DNA of 64,000 nt from Microbacterium sp. Leaf151 (GCF_001424225.1 NZ_LMOR01000001.1:563427-627426), one strand, 5' to 3'. Numbered from the stretch's first letter, positions 25,248 through 33,429 are shown. Made by a program: numbers and translations. Notes: generated by a model from the sequence alone, not told the origin.

Positions 25248-26245
25248 CAGCGGCACGACCCTCCGGAGTACGTTCCGAACCAAGGAAGGAAGGACGGCTG
25301 GATTGTGAATACAAGCGTCGCATACATCTCCCGGCATCGTTGGGGCCGGGAGTTCTGCGCCACTCCAGCGGTGTACACCGCAGCGCCGCCAGCAGCCAGA
25401 CACGCTGCGCTGCCGATGGCTGCTCCGGGAGGACCCGCAAGCGCGGAGCCCGCGAGGCCGCACGCCCCGGCTGCTCCCGTCGCGCCCCACCCGCCCGCAG
25501 CGATTGTCGCGGTCTCGGCACGGTTCCAGCGGACGCGCACCTGGTTCCAGCTCGTCACGGACCACTGCGGATCAGCAACGACCGGATAGGTCGTCGCGGA
25601 ATCGGTCTGCACGTGTTGCGTGAGCACACCGTCCTCGATCTCGTAGGAGGTGGGGACGTCTCGCCCCGCTGCATCGATCGCCCACGCGGGTTCCACATAT
25701 CCGACGATCTTGAAGATCTCCGCCTTGCCGTTGTCGACCTCGACCTGCTCGGTCAGTTCGATACGGCCATCGCTGCGCAATTCCGCCGTCACCCCGTCTG
25801 GCAGCGCATATTCGAACGACCGATCGGCCGTGTGGCTGTTGATGACCGTCGTGATGCGAGCGCCCGACGGAAGCACTTCCACCGTTACGTCCGGGCTATC
25901 CCCCCTGCCGGCGAAGACCATAACGCCGTCGGACGATTCCACCCCCGCATCCAGATCCACAGCATCGGGAAGAGGAATCTCGAGGACGGGGTCCCCTTGC
26001 TGCCCGACGATCACGTTCGCGTACGGGTCTCGCGGAACGTCGACCGCTGCGTCCGTGGTGAGTATCGCGGGGTTCGGATCCTGCGACGCAGTTGCCGCCG
26101 CAGCAGCAGTTTGAACGAGGTTGGCGACGGCGTCCGCCGCGCCCTGTTCTTCCGCATATGACGGCGGGGCGATGAGAGTCGAAACTGTTACGACCGCGGC
26201 GATGACTACAACCCCGACCCGGGATCGCATTATGTTCTTTCGCAT
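25247..26245 (-). CDS. secreted protein with glycine-rich C-terminal segment
   Basis: A 332-residue exported protein. It has a signal peptide ending near residue 31 (PPSYAEE), an Ala-rich helix, a beta-rich middle (GVMVFAGRGDSPDVTVEVLP, YALPDGVTAELRSDGRIEL, YPVVADPQWSV), then a Gly/Ala-rich hydrophobic segment (about 265-305) and a short Cys-containing tail ending GGSCR. The glycine-zipper-like segment recalls membrane-active peptides or bacteriocins, but no family is recognised. AAGGAG precedes the ATG. It forms a two-gene operon with the small membrane protein. Confidence 0.7.
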   Translation of the reverse strand: MRKNIMRSRVGVVVIAAVVTVSTLIAPPSYAEEQGAADAVANLVQTAAAAATASQDPNPAILTTDAAVDVPRDPYANVIVGQQGDPVLEIPLPDAVDLDAGVESSDGVMVFAGRGDSPDVTVEVLPSGARITTVINSHTADRSFEYALPDGVTAELRSDGRIELTEQVEVDNGKAEIFKIVGYVEPAWAIDAAGRDVPTSYEIEDGVLTQHVQTDSATTYPVVADPQWSVTSWNQVRVRWNRAETATIAAGGWGATGAAGACGLAGSALAGPPGAAIGSAACLAAGGAAVYTAGVAQNSRPQRCREMYATLVFTIQPSFLPWFGTYSGGSCR

Positions 26246-26702
26246 TTCTCTCCTTCGAGCTTGAGCGTCCTTCCAACGGCGTTGGATTGGTTGGGTTCTA
26301 CCTCCGACGTTGCGTCGGCTAATTGGGGGACAAAGCTGGATCCGGCGCCGGGTGAGAAGCGTGATGCGGGCGGGACGGGTCAACGTGCGTGGCCCTGCAG
26401 CAGTAATCGGGCGGCCAGGCGGCGAACGTGCTCGACTCACCGCCGATGGGTGCTCGAGGGGTCGACGCGAGCGTGGCTTCGTTTCACCCGCAACTTCACC
26501 CATGTGAGCTGGTCGACACGCCGCGAAGGTCGCTCCACACGAACCGGCAGCCGTCACTCTCGTTGCGTAAGCGCGGCCGGTGACTGTGGGGGGCGGCGGG
26601 CGTAGGGGGTGGATGCCAGGGGATGGGATCCACCCTCCTCCCGCGCGGATTTGGAGGCATGCCGCATCGCGCCTCACCGACTCGCCGTGCGAGGGTGGAC
26701 GA
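26246..26702. other. intergenic, no gene found
   Basis: I see no coding frame with proper codon bias in this 457-bp stretch between divergent genes. The imperfect inverted repeat GGTGGATGCC...GGGATCCACC near 26607-26631 is the only structure noticed. Confidence 0.5.
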
Positions 26703-27299
26703 ATGGAACGCGCCGCAAAAATCGCCTTCGCCGCGTCGGCCGTCGTCATCGTGGGCCTCGTCGCTCTGGTGGTGCCCGCCTTCTCGGGCTTCGGCGCGAC
26801 GGAGCCCGAGGCCCCCGCCGAGGCGGTCGGCGCTGCGGCAGCCGTCGCTCCGGCCGAACCGGCCGCCGCGCCCGAACTCCCCGACTGGGCGAAGAACTCG
26901 GGCCCGTGGATCATCTACCCCGAGGGTTTCCGGTGCCAGGGCACCGAAGGCTGCCCCAACGACTACCGCGCGTTGATCGGTGAGCCCGGAGACGTGCTCC
27001 CCGCCAACGTCGAGTATTACGATCCGGCCACGCACGACTATGACCCCGCCAACCCGGGCAAGTTCTCGGTTTTCCCGGCGGCCGCTCCCGGGGCCGACCC
27101 CGGATCCCGTCCCGGCGCGAACGGCTTCGCCGTCGTTTCAGGCGGAAAGGTCGTGTCGTACGTCGTGGTGCACGGCGACACCCTCACAGGGATCAGCGAG
27201 CGCTTCTCCGTCGACGCGGGCGGACTGACCCGCGACGATGACCCCGTCATCCCCGACGAGACGCAGATCAACCCGGGCGACGTGCTCGTCCTCCCCTGA
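26703..27299 (+). CDS. LysM-domain membrane-anchored or secreted protein
   Basis: A 198-residue protein. An N-terminal hydrophobic helix (about residues 8-28) serves as signal or anchor. It is followed by an Ala/Pro/Glu linker, a middle region with a CysX5Cys pair (FRCQGTEGCPNDY), and a C-terminal LysM domain from about 150 (VVHGDTLTGISERFSV to INPGDVLVLP). LysM binds peptidoglycan, so it acts at the cell wall. It is a single gene. Function beyond wall binding is unknown. Confidence 0.8.
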   Translation: MERAAKIAFAASAVVIVGLVALVVPAFSGFGATEPEAPAEAVGAAAAVAPAEPAAAPELPDWAKNSGPWIIYPEGFRCQGTEGCPNDYRALIGEPGDVLPANVEYYDPATHDYDPANPGKFSVFPAAAPGADPGSRPGANGFAVVSGGKVVSYVVVHGDTLTGISERFSVDAGGLTRDDDPVIPDETQINPGDVLVLP

Positions 27300-27352
27300 T
27301 GCACTAGCGCCGAGGCGTTGGGTGGGTATATCGCCCCCGATAACCCCTCTCG

Positions 27353-27358
27353 TACACT
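27353..27358 (+). promoter_or_regulatory. -10 box (TACACT) for the mntA-hepT operon
   Basis: TACACT is followed by GGTCCC and the GTG at 27365, a leaderless layout. Autoregulation by the fused HTH domain would act here. Confidence 0.6.
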
Positions 27359-27364
27359 GGTCCC

Positions 27365-27808
27365 GTGAACATCCGAGCGGGCCGGGAAGCGGCGGGCATG
27401 AGCCAGGCCGAGCTCGCTCGCGCCGCGCGTGTGCCGCAGCCCAACATCTCCGCCTACGAGAACGGCCGTCGTCAGCCCAGCGCCGAGGTCCTCGACCGCA
27501 TTCGGAGCGCCCTGGTCGGCAATCTGAACGACCGGCTCTTCCGTCACCGCGATGAGATTCACCGCCTCGTCACCGAGCATCACGCGACCGCCCCGCGCGT
27601 CTTCGGGTCCGTCGCCCGCGGCGAGGCGACCGGGTCGTCCGACGTCGACCTGCTCGTGGATTTCACCCCCGAGGCCGGGCTTCTGGACGAGATCGGGTTA
27701 CGCCTCGCCCTCGCCGACCTTCTCCACGTCGAGGTGGATGTCGTGGCATCCGACACTCTGCGTGGCGAGTTCCGCGAGCGAGTGCTGCGCGAAGCTGTCG
27801 CGCTGTGA
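27365..27808 (+). CDS. mntA: MntA-like nucleotidyltransferase antitoxin fused to an XRE HTH
   Basis: A 147-residue protein. Residues 1-50 form an XRE-type helix-turn-helix (MSQAELARAARVPQPNISAY). Residues 75-147 form a minimal nucleotidyltransferase with the GSX10DXD active site intact (Gly81-Ser82, Asp93, Asp95). In the MntA/HepT system the antitoxin inactivates the HepT ribonuclease by AMPylating its tyrosine. The fused HTH would allow direct autoregulation. It overlaps hepT by four bases (GTGA). Confidence 0.85.
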   Translation: MNIRAGREAAGMSQAELARAARVPQPNISAYENGRRQPSAEVLDRIRSALVGNLNDRLFRHRDEIHRLVTEHHATAPRVFGSVARGEATGSSDVDLLVDFTPEAGLLDEIGLRLALADLLHVEVDVVASDTLRGEFRERVLREAVAL

Positions 27809-28152
27809 CCGCCGACCGTCAGAAGACTCGGGATGCCGCGGCGCGCGTCGTCGCGGTGTGCGACGTGATCGCGCAGATCGTCTCGCAGGGGGAGCAGCAC
27901 TTCCTCGATGACATCCAGGCGCAGTGGGCTGCTGAGATGGGACTCATTCGAATCGGCGAGGCCGTCGCCAAGATCCCCACGCCCGTTCGCGAGCGCTTCG
28001 GCGGCCAACCGTGGCGGCAGATCATCGACATGCGCAATTTCGCGGCACGTCAGTACGACGATCTCGACCCTCACCGTGTGTGGCGAACAATCACGCGGGA
28101 CGTTCCACGCCTCCGTGACTATCTCGCGGGCGAGGTTCTGCCTGCCCTCTGA
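27805..28152 (+). CDS. hepT: HepT-like (DUF86) toxin with altered active-site motif
   Basis: A 115-residue HEPN-family protein, the predicted ribonuclease partner of MntA. HEPN RNases use an RX4-6HXY motif; here it reads Arg77-NFAA-Arg82-Gln-Tyr84, so the histidine is arginine (codon CGT). The target tyrosine and the first arginine remain. If the family rule holds, the toxin may be weakened or dead, or may rely on another residue. The GTG start overlaps the mntA stop, as usual for this pair. Confidence 0.8.
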   Translation: MTADRQKTRDAAARVVAVCDVIAQIVSQGEQHFLDDIQAQWAAEMGLIRIGEAVAKIPTPVRERFGGQPWRQIIDMRNFAARQYDDLDPHRVWRTITRDVPRLRDYLAGEVLPAL

Positions 28153-28284
28153 ATCCGATCAGCGGCGAAGCCGATGTCGCTCGCGCGTCAACCCACCCAG
28201 AACGCGCAGGCCACCCCGGTGGAATAGGCAGCCGCCACCCCTCGTTGGGATGGCGTGGCCCCCGTTCCCCACGAAAGGACCCCC

Positions 28285-29361
28285 GTGAGCCTGTTCAGCC
28301 CCACCACCGTCGGCGATGTCGACGTTCGCAACCGCGTGTCGCTCGCCCCGATGACCCGCCTCCGCGCCGACGCCAACGGCGTCCCCGGACCCATCGTCGC
28401 GAAGTACTACGCGCAGCGCGCGGGCATCGGCCTGCTGGTCACCGAGGGCGTGTTCCCGAGCGCCGAGTCGCGTGCTTACCCGGGTCAGCCCGGCATCGTC
28501 ACTGACGCGCAGGCCGCCGGATGGGCGAAGGTCGCCGACGCCGTGCACGCCGAGGGCGGCACGGTCTTCATGCAGCTCATGAACGGCGGCCGCGTCACGC
28601 ACCCCGACATCACCGGCACCGACCGCATCGTCGCCCCCTCGGCGATCGCGATCGAGGGCGAGACCCGCCTGGCCGACGGCACCAAGGTCGCCTACGCCAC
28701 ACCCCACGCGCTTGAGACCGATGAACTCGCCACCGTGCGCGACGAGTTCGTCGCCGCCGCCCGCAAGGCAGTGGATGCCGGCTTTGACGGCGTCGAGCTG
28801 CACGGCGCCAACGGCTACCTGCTGCACGAGTTCCTCTCCCCCGCCTCCAACCAGCGCACCGACGGATACGGCGGATCGCCCGAGGCCCGCGCCCGCTTCG
28901 TGATCGAGGTCGCCGAGGCCGTCGTGGCCGAGATCGGCGCCGGTCGCGTCGGCATCCGGATCTCGCCCGCGCACAACATCCAGGACGTGTGGGAGAAGGA
29001 TGACGCCGAGACCCGCGCCACCTACGAGGCGCTGATCGCCGGCCTCGCGCCGCTGGGCCTCGCGTACCTGAGCGTGCTGCACGCCGACCCCGCCGGCGAG
29101 CTGATCCAGGACCTCCGCCGCGCGTTCGGCGGCACCGTCATCGTCAACACCGGCTTCTCGAGCATCACCACCCGCGACGAGGCCGTGTCGGCCGTCGACG
29201 AGGGAATCGCCGACCTGGTCGCCGTCGGTCGCCCCGCGATCGCGAACCCCGACCTCGTCACCCGCTGGCAGAACGGCGCCGACGAGAACCAGGTCGACCA
29301 GCCCACCGTCTACGGCGGCGACGAGCGCGGCTACACGGACTACCCGTTCCTCCAGGGCTGA
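28285..29361 (+). CDS. NADH:flavin oxidoreductase / old yellow enzyme family ene-reductase
   Basis: A 358-residue FMN-binding TIM-barrel enzyme that reduces activated C=C bonds with NAD(P)H. Features: N-terminal VRNRVSLAPMTR, the substrate-anion pair His173/Asn176 in ELHGANGYLLHEFL, TDGYGGS, and the FMN phosphate site around VGRPAIANPDL. The GTG at 28285 follows AAAGGAC. Its last 15 codons and the downstream terminator are duplicated at 31594-31694. Confidence 0.92.
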   Translation: MSLFSPTTVGDVDVRNRVSLAPMTRLRADANGVPGPIVAKYYAQRAGIGLLVTEGVFPSAESRAYPGQPGIVTDAQAAGWAKVADAVHAEGGTVFMQLMNGGRVTHPDITGTDRIVAPSAIAIEGETRLADGTKVAYATPHALETDELATVRDEFVAAARKAVDAGFDGVELHGANGYLLHEFLSPASNQRTDGYGGSPEARARFVIEVAEAVVAEIGAGRVGIRISPAHNIQDVWEKDDAETRATYEALIAGLAPLGLAYLSVLHADPAGELIQDLRRAFGGTVIVNTGFSSITTRDEAVSAVDEGIADLVAVGRPAIANPDLVTRWQNGADENQVDQPTVYGGDERGYTDYPFLQG

Positions 29362-29415
29362 CTCGCGTCGAAGGGCCTCGCACGGACGGTGGATGCCGTT
29401 CGCGCGAGGCCCTTC
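29315..29415. repeat. left copy of a 101-bp direct repeat (3' end of the OYE gene plus terminator)
   Basis: This stretch matches 31594-31694 at a constant offset of 2,279 bp with two mismatches. It contains the end of the reductase gene (GDERGYTDYPFLQG) and a terminator hairpin (AAGGGCCTCGC...GCGAGGCCCTT, 29371-29415). Together the copies bracket a toxin-antitoxin-bearing insert. Confidence 0.95.
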
Positions 29416-29532
29416 GACATACGTTCCAGACCGTGGGCGGTTGAAACGCGCTTACCTTCGCCCGATACGGCTGCTCGCAGCATCTGTCCACAAATCCGAG
29501 AGCGTCAGTTACCCGCTTCAGCGCATGACGGA

Positions 29533-29880
29533 TTAATGCGTGGCAAACGTGTCATCTCGGGTCTGTGCCGGCGCGCCATCATGGCCGCCACGCACACGAC
29601 GAACGAGCTCAGCGAGTTGGGGTACGACAGCGGCTTCTTCATCCAGCGCCTTCTCGAGCTGCAGCACGGCGTGTGGGCTCAAGCGAAGCACGTGGTCTTC
29701 AAGGAGAACAGCGCGTGCACGCTCCATCGCAGTTCCCAGCACGAAGGCGGACAGATCCTGCTGCTGCTTGGCGGCAGCTGCCCTCAGCAACTCGAGCGCT
29801 TCCGGCGAGATGCGCATGTTCAGGCGCTCAGAGCGACCAGTCTCTTGGATATCCACGATGGGCCTCACGTTTGTACTCAC
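29533..29880 (-). CDS. DUF1778 (TacA-like) antitoxin
   Basis: A 115-residue protein with the ribbon-helix-helix start typical of DUF1778 antitoxins (RSERLNMRISPEALELLRAA) followed by QQQDLSAFVLGTAMERA. These neutralise GNAT toxins that acetylate aminoacyl-tRNA, and repress their operon. The GTG at 29880 begins the RHH domain. It lies 19 bp downstream of the GNAT gene on the same strand, so the toxin comes first, the reverse of the usual TacAT order. Confidence 0.85.
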   Translation of the reverse strand: MSTNVRPIVDIQETGRSERLNMRISPEALELLRAAAAKQQQDLSAFVLGTAMERARAVLLEDHVLRLSPHAVLQLEKALDEEAAVVPQLAELVRRVRGGHDGAPAQTRDDTFATH

Positions 29881-29892
29881 TTGGTATGTACA
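29872..29892. promoter_or_regulatory. inverted repeat at the DUF1778 start, candidate operator
   Basis: TGTAC-N11-GTACA overlaps the antitoxin start codon and the 19-bp toxin-antitoxin gap. Its size suits an RHH dimer, and an internal operator would let the antitoxin control its own extra transcript. Confidence 0.4.
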
Positions 29893-29899
29893 GCGTGCA

Positions 29900-30403
29900 T
29901 CACGCGGTTTCGAAAGTCAACTTCAGCTGCTTCGTCGTGAGGAAGAGGTGCAGTTCGTCGTCCTCGAAGGCCGTGAAGCCGGAACGGCGGTAGAACACGG
30001 ATGCATCGCGGTCGATGGCATCGACTACCACGACTTCGAACCCGATGGAGCGCGAGACCTCGATGAGTCGCTGCAGAGCATCGACCAACAGGAAACTTCC
30101 AATGCCCTGCCCTTGCACGTCCTCATGCACCGCGAGACGCGCAATCAGCATTGCGGGAACGGGGTACCGCCGCCGCCCCACGCCGTAGACGGAGGCCGCA
30201 TCATCGAGATCCAGTTCATACGCTTTCGTCGCGTAGTACCCGACAAGCTCGTCATCATCTGTGAGCGCCAAGAACGTGCGAGTTGTGTCGTTGCGCTCGG
30301 ACTGTCCTGCGTACCGCTCGATCCACTCGTCGAGGTCGGGCTTTCCGCACCGGAAGCCGTCGCGCCGGATACTGCGTCGGAATGGAACAATCTCAACTGA
30401 CAT
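29900..30403 (-). CDS. GNAT acetyltransferase toxin (TacT/AtaT-like)
   Basis: A 167-residue GNAT protein of the DUF1778-partner type. It has the GKPDLDEWIERYAGQSERND start and a motif A with QGQGIG for acetyl-CoA binding (near residue 105). The C-terminal FYRRSGFTAFEDD carries the conserved tyrosine. Such toxins acetylate the amino group of charged tRNA and stop translation. The ATG at 30403 has AGGGGGC upstream; a longer frame (30427) is less likely. It is paired with the DUF1778 gene. Confidence 0.87.
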   Translation of the reverse strand: MSVEIVPFRRSIRRDGFRCGKPDLDEWIERYAGQSERNDTTRTFLALTDDDELVGYYATKAYELDLDDAASVYGVGRRRYPVPAMLIARLAVHEDVQGQGIGSFLLVDALQRLIEVSRSIGFEVVVVDAIDRDASVFYRRSGFTAFEDDELHLFLTTKQLKLTFETA

Positions 30404-30557
30404 CGAGCCCCCTGTGATCAGACTCACGTGGATGCCGTCGCCCCCATGGACGAGTCAGGTCGAGCCCGAAGTGCCGACCCGCTCCTTGCATCAGTCTGTG
30501 AAACGTTCCTACACGACAACCTGAGCCGGAGTCGACCGCAATTGGCCATCAACGACA

Positions 30558-30601
30558 AGGGCCACAAGAAGGCGCCCGAAGGCGGCCCCTTGTGGCCCTC
30601 T
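30558..30601 (-). terminator. terminator hairpin
   Basis: AGGGCCACAAG pairs perfectly with CTTGTGGCCCT, with a GGCGCC/GGCGGCC inner pairing. It lies just after the stop of the gene at 30623-31006 (minus strand) and upstream of the GNAT gene. Confidence 0.8.
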
Positions 30602-30622
30602 CCGCCTGAAAGCAGCTAGCCC

Positions 30623-31006
30623 TCAGGGGTGAGGGAATGCCTCGACCTTGCTGTCCAGCGGCACCCGCCACAACGGGACGTTCCACGCGGCAGTGCCGTC
30701 AGCGGGGACTCGGTCCGTGTAGGTGAAGTCGACTCCGACGATCTTCCCGCCGCCGTCACGGGCGATCACATCGATGCGAACCATGTCCTGGTCTTCGGTG
30801 AAGTTGCTGGTGGCGGCGCCGTTGACGGTCATCCAGTCATACTCGGAGCCGGTCGTCACTTCGCCCAGCGTGAAGGACCCGGTCTCAGCGGCGGGCGAGT
30901 AGGCCGCCGCATCCGCGGTTGGCGCGTGAACCTCAATGCGGTCGATCTGAGCCGAGCCAACGCTGGCGCGAGCATCCTTGCGCTGCGCTCGTGCTGACCA
31001 ATTCAC
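30623..31006 (-). CDS. hypothetical protein, possibly the C-terminal part of a secreted protein
   Basis: A 127-residue frame with normal codon bias encodes a beta-rich domain (IDRIEVHAP, GSFTLGEVTTGSEYDWMTV, MVRIDVIARDGGGKIVGVDF) of the sort found in actinobacterial lipoproteins. It lacks a signal peptide or lipobox. The start is a GTG without a clear ribosome-binding site. It may be a truncated gene at the edge of an inserted segment. A strong terminator follows. Confidence 0.5.
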   Translation of the reverse strand: MNWSARAQRKDARASVGSAQIDRIEVHAPTADAAAYSPAAETGSFTLGEVTTGSEYDWMTVNGAATSNFTEDQDMVRIDVIARDGGGKIVGVDFTYTDRVPADGTAAWNVPLWRVPLDSKVEAFPHP

Positions 31007-31043
31007 CCGATCGAAAGGCTGATCGTCCTGTGATCGAAGCGTC

Positions 31044-31049
31044 TAGCAT
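31044..31049 (+). promoter_or_regulatory. -10 box (TAGCAT) for the four-helix membrane protein
   Basis: TAGCAT followed by seven bases and the ATG at 31057; leaderless layout. Confidence 0.5.
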
Positions 31050-31056
31050 CCTGAAC

Positions 31057-31551
31057 ATGGGGCTTCGTCCGCGGGTTCGTCGGTTCACTGTCATCGCCTG
31101 TGCGGCGCTCCTCATGGGAAGTTCGCTGTGGCTGACCTGGCAGTCTGCGACGCACTGGGCGGAGTGCGCCGGCGCTGACAGGGAGAACGTGAACCCGCCA
31201 TGCGCTGAAGCGATGTCTTCGTACACATCCGCTCCGGTGTTCGATCTGTGGGTCGTCTTGACAGCCCTTGTCGCGGCCGTCGTCATCTTCCGCGGAGTAT
31301 CTCGCGTTCCCGTCGGCCTCGCGGCTGTGGCGATGATCGCGATGGCATGTCCGCTTCTCGATCCTGGGGCCTTCTGGGTGCAGTGGGGAAGCGCCGATGG
31401 AGTCCCCGGAAATGGCCTGTGGACCGCGCTGTTGCTCGCGACGACGAGTCTGATTCTGCTCGCCCCTCCGGTGAGGGCGCGTGCGGACATGTCGAAGGTG
31501 GGGAGCAGCGAGCCCGTAGTGAGATCTTCTTCCGCCGAGCGATCAGCGTGA
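31057..31551 (+). CDS. four-helix membrane protein of unknown function
   Basis: A 164-residue protein with four hydrophobic helices (about 10-30, 55-75, 80-100, 115-140) and two cysteines in the first extracytoplasmic loop (AECAGADRENVNPPC), which could form a disulfide. No family is recognised. It is the last gene before the right copy of the 101-bp direct repeat. Confidence 0.65.
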   Translation: MGLRPRVRRFTVIACAALLMGSSLWLTWQSATHWAECAGADRENVNPPCAEAMSSYTSAPVFDLWVVLTALVAAVVIFRGVSRVPVGLAAVAMIAMACPLLDPGAFWVQWGSADGVPGNGLWTALLLATTSLILLAPPVRARADMSKVGSSEPVVRSSSAERSA

Positions 31552-31593
31552 GCATCGCCGGTCGAGATCGGTCTGGGACAGGCCCGCTGAACC

Positions 31594-31694
31594 GCGGCGA
31601 CGAGCGCGGCTACACCGACTACCCGTTCCTCCAGGGCTGACTCGCGCCGAAGGGCCTCGCACGGACGGTGGATGCCGTTCGCGCGAGGCCCTTC
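31594..31694. repeat. right copy of the 101-bp direct repeat
   Basis: A duplicate of 29315-29415: it encodes the orphan tail GDERGYTDYPFLQG plus the same terminator hairpin, with no upstream reductase sequence. The two copies flank the 2.2-kb insert. Confidence 0.95.
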
Positions 31695-31726
31695 CTCGTG
31701 TCCGGTGACGCCGGCCCCGGTGGGGC

Positions 31727-32353
31727 TCAGCCCACCGACGCCCGGATGCTCGCCCGCTTCCGGGCCTCGCTCTCGAGCTTCCGCTCCGCGAGGTCGACGA
31801 TCGTGTCGAGCTGTGCGCGCGGGATGAACACGACGCCGTCGGCGTCGGCGACCACGACGTCGCCCGTGAGCACTGCGACTCCCCCGATCGCGACTGCGCC
31901 GCCGATCACCCCGGGACCGTTCTTGTAGGGACCGGCTGGCGTCACCCCGCGGGCGAAGACGGGGAGCCCGAGCTCGCGGATGGCGTCAACGTCACGCACG
32001 CACCCGTCGACGACAAAGCCCGCCACCCCGAGACTCAGGGCCCGCTCGGCGATGAGGTCGCCGATCAGCGCCCTCGTGGTGTCGCCGAAGCCGTTCAGCA
32101 CGATGACCTCGCCCGGCTGGACGACGTCGAGCGCCGCGTGGACGATCTGGTTGTCGCCCGCCGCCGTGAGCACGGTCAGCGCCGGTCCCACCAGACGCGC
32201 ACCCACCCAGGTCGGTGAGATGCCGGCATCCGGAGACCCGAGGCGCTGCATCGAGTCGACGACCGCCGAGGCGGCCAGGGGCGCGAGGCGCTCGCGCTCG
32301 GAGGCGCTGAGGGGAGCGCGCTCGATGACGTTCGTCGCCACGGCCGAGGTCAC
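31727..32353 (-). CDS. RraA-like family protein (4-hydroxy-4-methyl-2-oxoglutarate aldolase type)
   Basis: A 208-residue RraA/HMG-aldolase-fold protein with the metal/substrate motif GFVVDGCVRD. In the aldolase branch the enzyme cleaves 4-hydroxy-4-methyl-2-oxoglutarate or oxaloacetate, in aromatic acid breakdown. Its GTG start overlaps the stop of the tctC-like gene by four bases. Being the last gene of a tricarboxylate-type uptake operon favours a catabolic aldolase over the RNase-E inhibitor role. Confidence 0.82.
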   Translation of the reverse strand: MTSAVATNVIERAPLSASERERLAPLAASAVVDSMQRLGSPDAGISPTWVGARLVGPALTVLTAAGDNQIVHAALDVVQPGEVIVLNGFGDTTRALIGDLIAERALSLGVAGFVVDGCVRDVDAIRELGLPVFARGVTPAGPYKNGPGVIGGAVAIGGVAVLTGDVVVADADGVVFIPRAQLDTIVDLAERKLESEARKRASIRASVG

Positions 32354-33366
32354 GGCGAGACCTGCAGCAGTTCGTCGATGATGGGCGAGATCGTGGCTTC
32401 GCGCTCTTCCCAGAGCTTCGCGACCTCGGCTCCCGGCATCCAGGATGCGACGGTGGCGGCGTTGGTGAGCTTCTCGATGACCGCGGGGTCTGCCGCGGCG
32501 ACCTCGAGGGCGGCCTCCAGCGAGGAGCGGATGTTCTCGGGCGTCTCCGCCGGCACCGACAGGGTGAAGCGGCTGTTCATCGGCGCCACCTCGAAGCCCT
32601 CGCCGGACAGCGTGGGCACGTCGGGCATGAGTTCGCTCTGCTCGTCGTCGACGATCGCCAGCAGGCGGATGTCGCCGGACTTGTACGGGCCGTAGAAGCT
32701 CGACACCCCGCCGAGAGCGAAGTTCACCTCGCCCGACATGACCGCGGCCACCTTGTCGGCACCGCTGTTGTAGTGGACGATGTTGAACCCCAGGTCGAGT
32801 TCATTCTCGAGGATCCGCAGGTTGACGTGGTCGTCGCCGGCGCGCGAGTCCGTGCCCGCCGTGATCGTGCCGGGGTCGTCTTGGACGGCGTCGAAGAGGT
32901 CGTCGATGGTCTTGTAGGGGCTGTTCGCGGCCACGCCGATCACGACCGAGTTGGTGGCGAACGAGCCGACCGGCAGGAAGCTCTCGCGATCGAAGGTGGC
33001 GTTCTTCGAGGGGTCGAGGTAGCGACCGAGGATGGACGGGATGTTCGTGTAGCCGAACGTCGTCCCGTCGGGTGCCGAGGTGGCGAGCTTGCTGAGGCCG
33101 ACGACCTGGCTGCCGCCCTCGAGGTTCACGACCTGGATGTTGGCGTCGAGGGATTCCTGCATGGCCGGCGCGACGATGCGGGCCAGGATGTCGTTGCCGG
33201 CACCGGCGGCCGAGGGGACGATCCATTCGATGTCGGTTCCGGCGGCGGGCCAGGCCTCGTCGGCGCCGTCGCCGCTCGAGGTCGATCCGGTGGCGGACGA
33301 GCATCCGACGAGGGCCACGGCAGCCAGGGCTGCAACGGCGCCGAGGGTCAGGGAGCGGATTCGCAT
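32350..33366 (-). CDS. tctC: tripartite tricarboxylate transporter substrate-binding lipoprotein (TctC type)
   Basis: A 338-residue extracytoplasmic solute-binding lipoprotein. The lipobox is VALVGC near residue 22. The mature part has the Bug/TctC fold (IEWIVPSAAGAGNDILARIV near the start). It captures a carboxylate for the TctAB membrane complex encoded just upstream. AGAAGGAG precedes the ATG. The ligand cannot be told from sequence; the adjoining RraA-like gene hints at a hydroxylated dicarboxylate. Confidence 0.93.
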   Translation of the reverse strand: MRIRSLTLGAVAALAAVALVGCSSATGSTSSGDGADEAWPAAGTDIEWIVPSAAGAGNDILARIVAPAMQESLDANIQVVNLEGGSQVVGLSKLATSAPDGTTFGYTNIPSILGRYLDPSKNATFDRESFLPVGSFATNSVVIGVAANSPYKTIDDLFDAVQDDPGTITAGTDSRAGDDHVNLRILENELDLGFNIVHYNSGADKVAAVMSGEVNFALGGVSSFYGPYKSGDIRLLAIVDDEQSELMPDVPTLSGEGFEVAPMNSRFTLSVPAETPENIRSSLEAALEVAAADPAVIEKLTNAATVASWMPGAEVAKLWEEREATISPIIDELLQVSP

Positions 33367-33429
33367 GCTGTTTTCTCCTTCTGGTGGGGATGACGAATGT
33401 GTCGGGATGACGAGGGTGCGGGGACGGGA

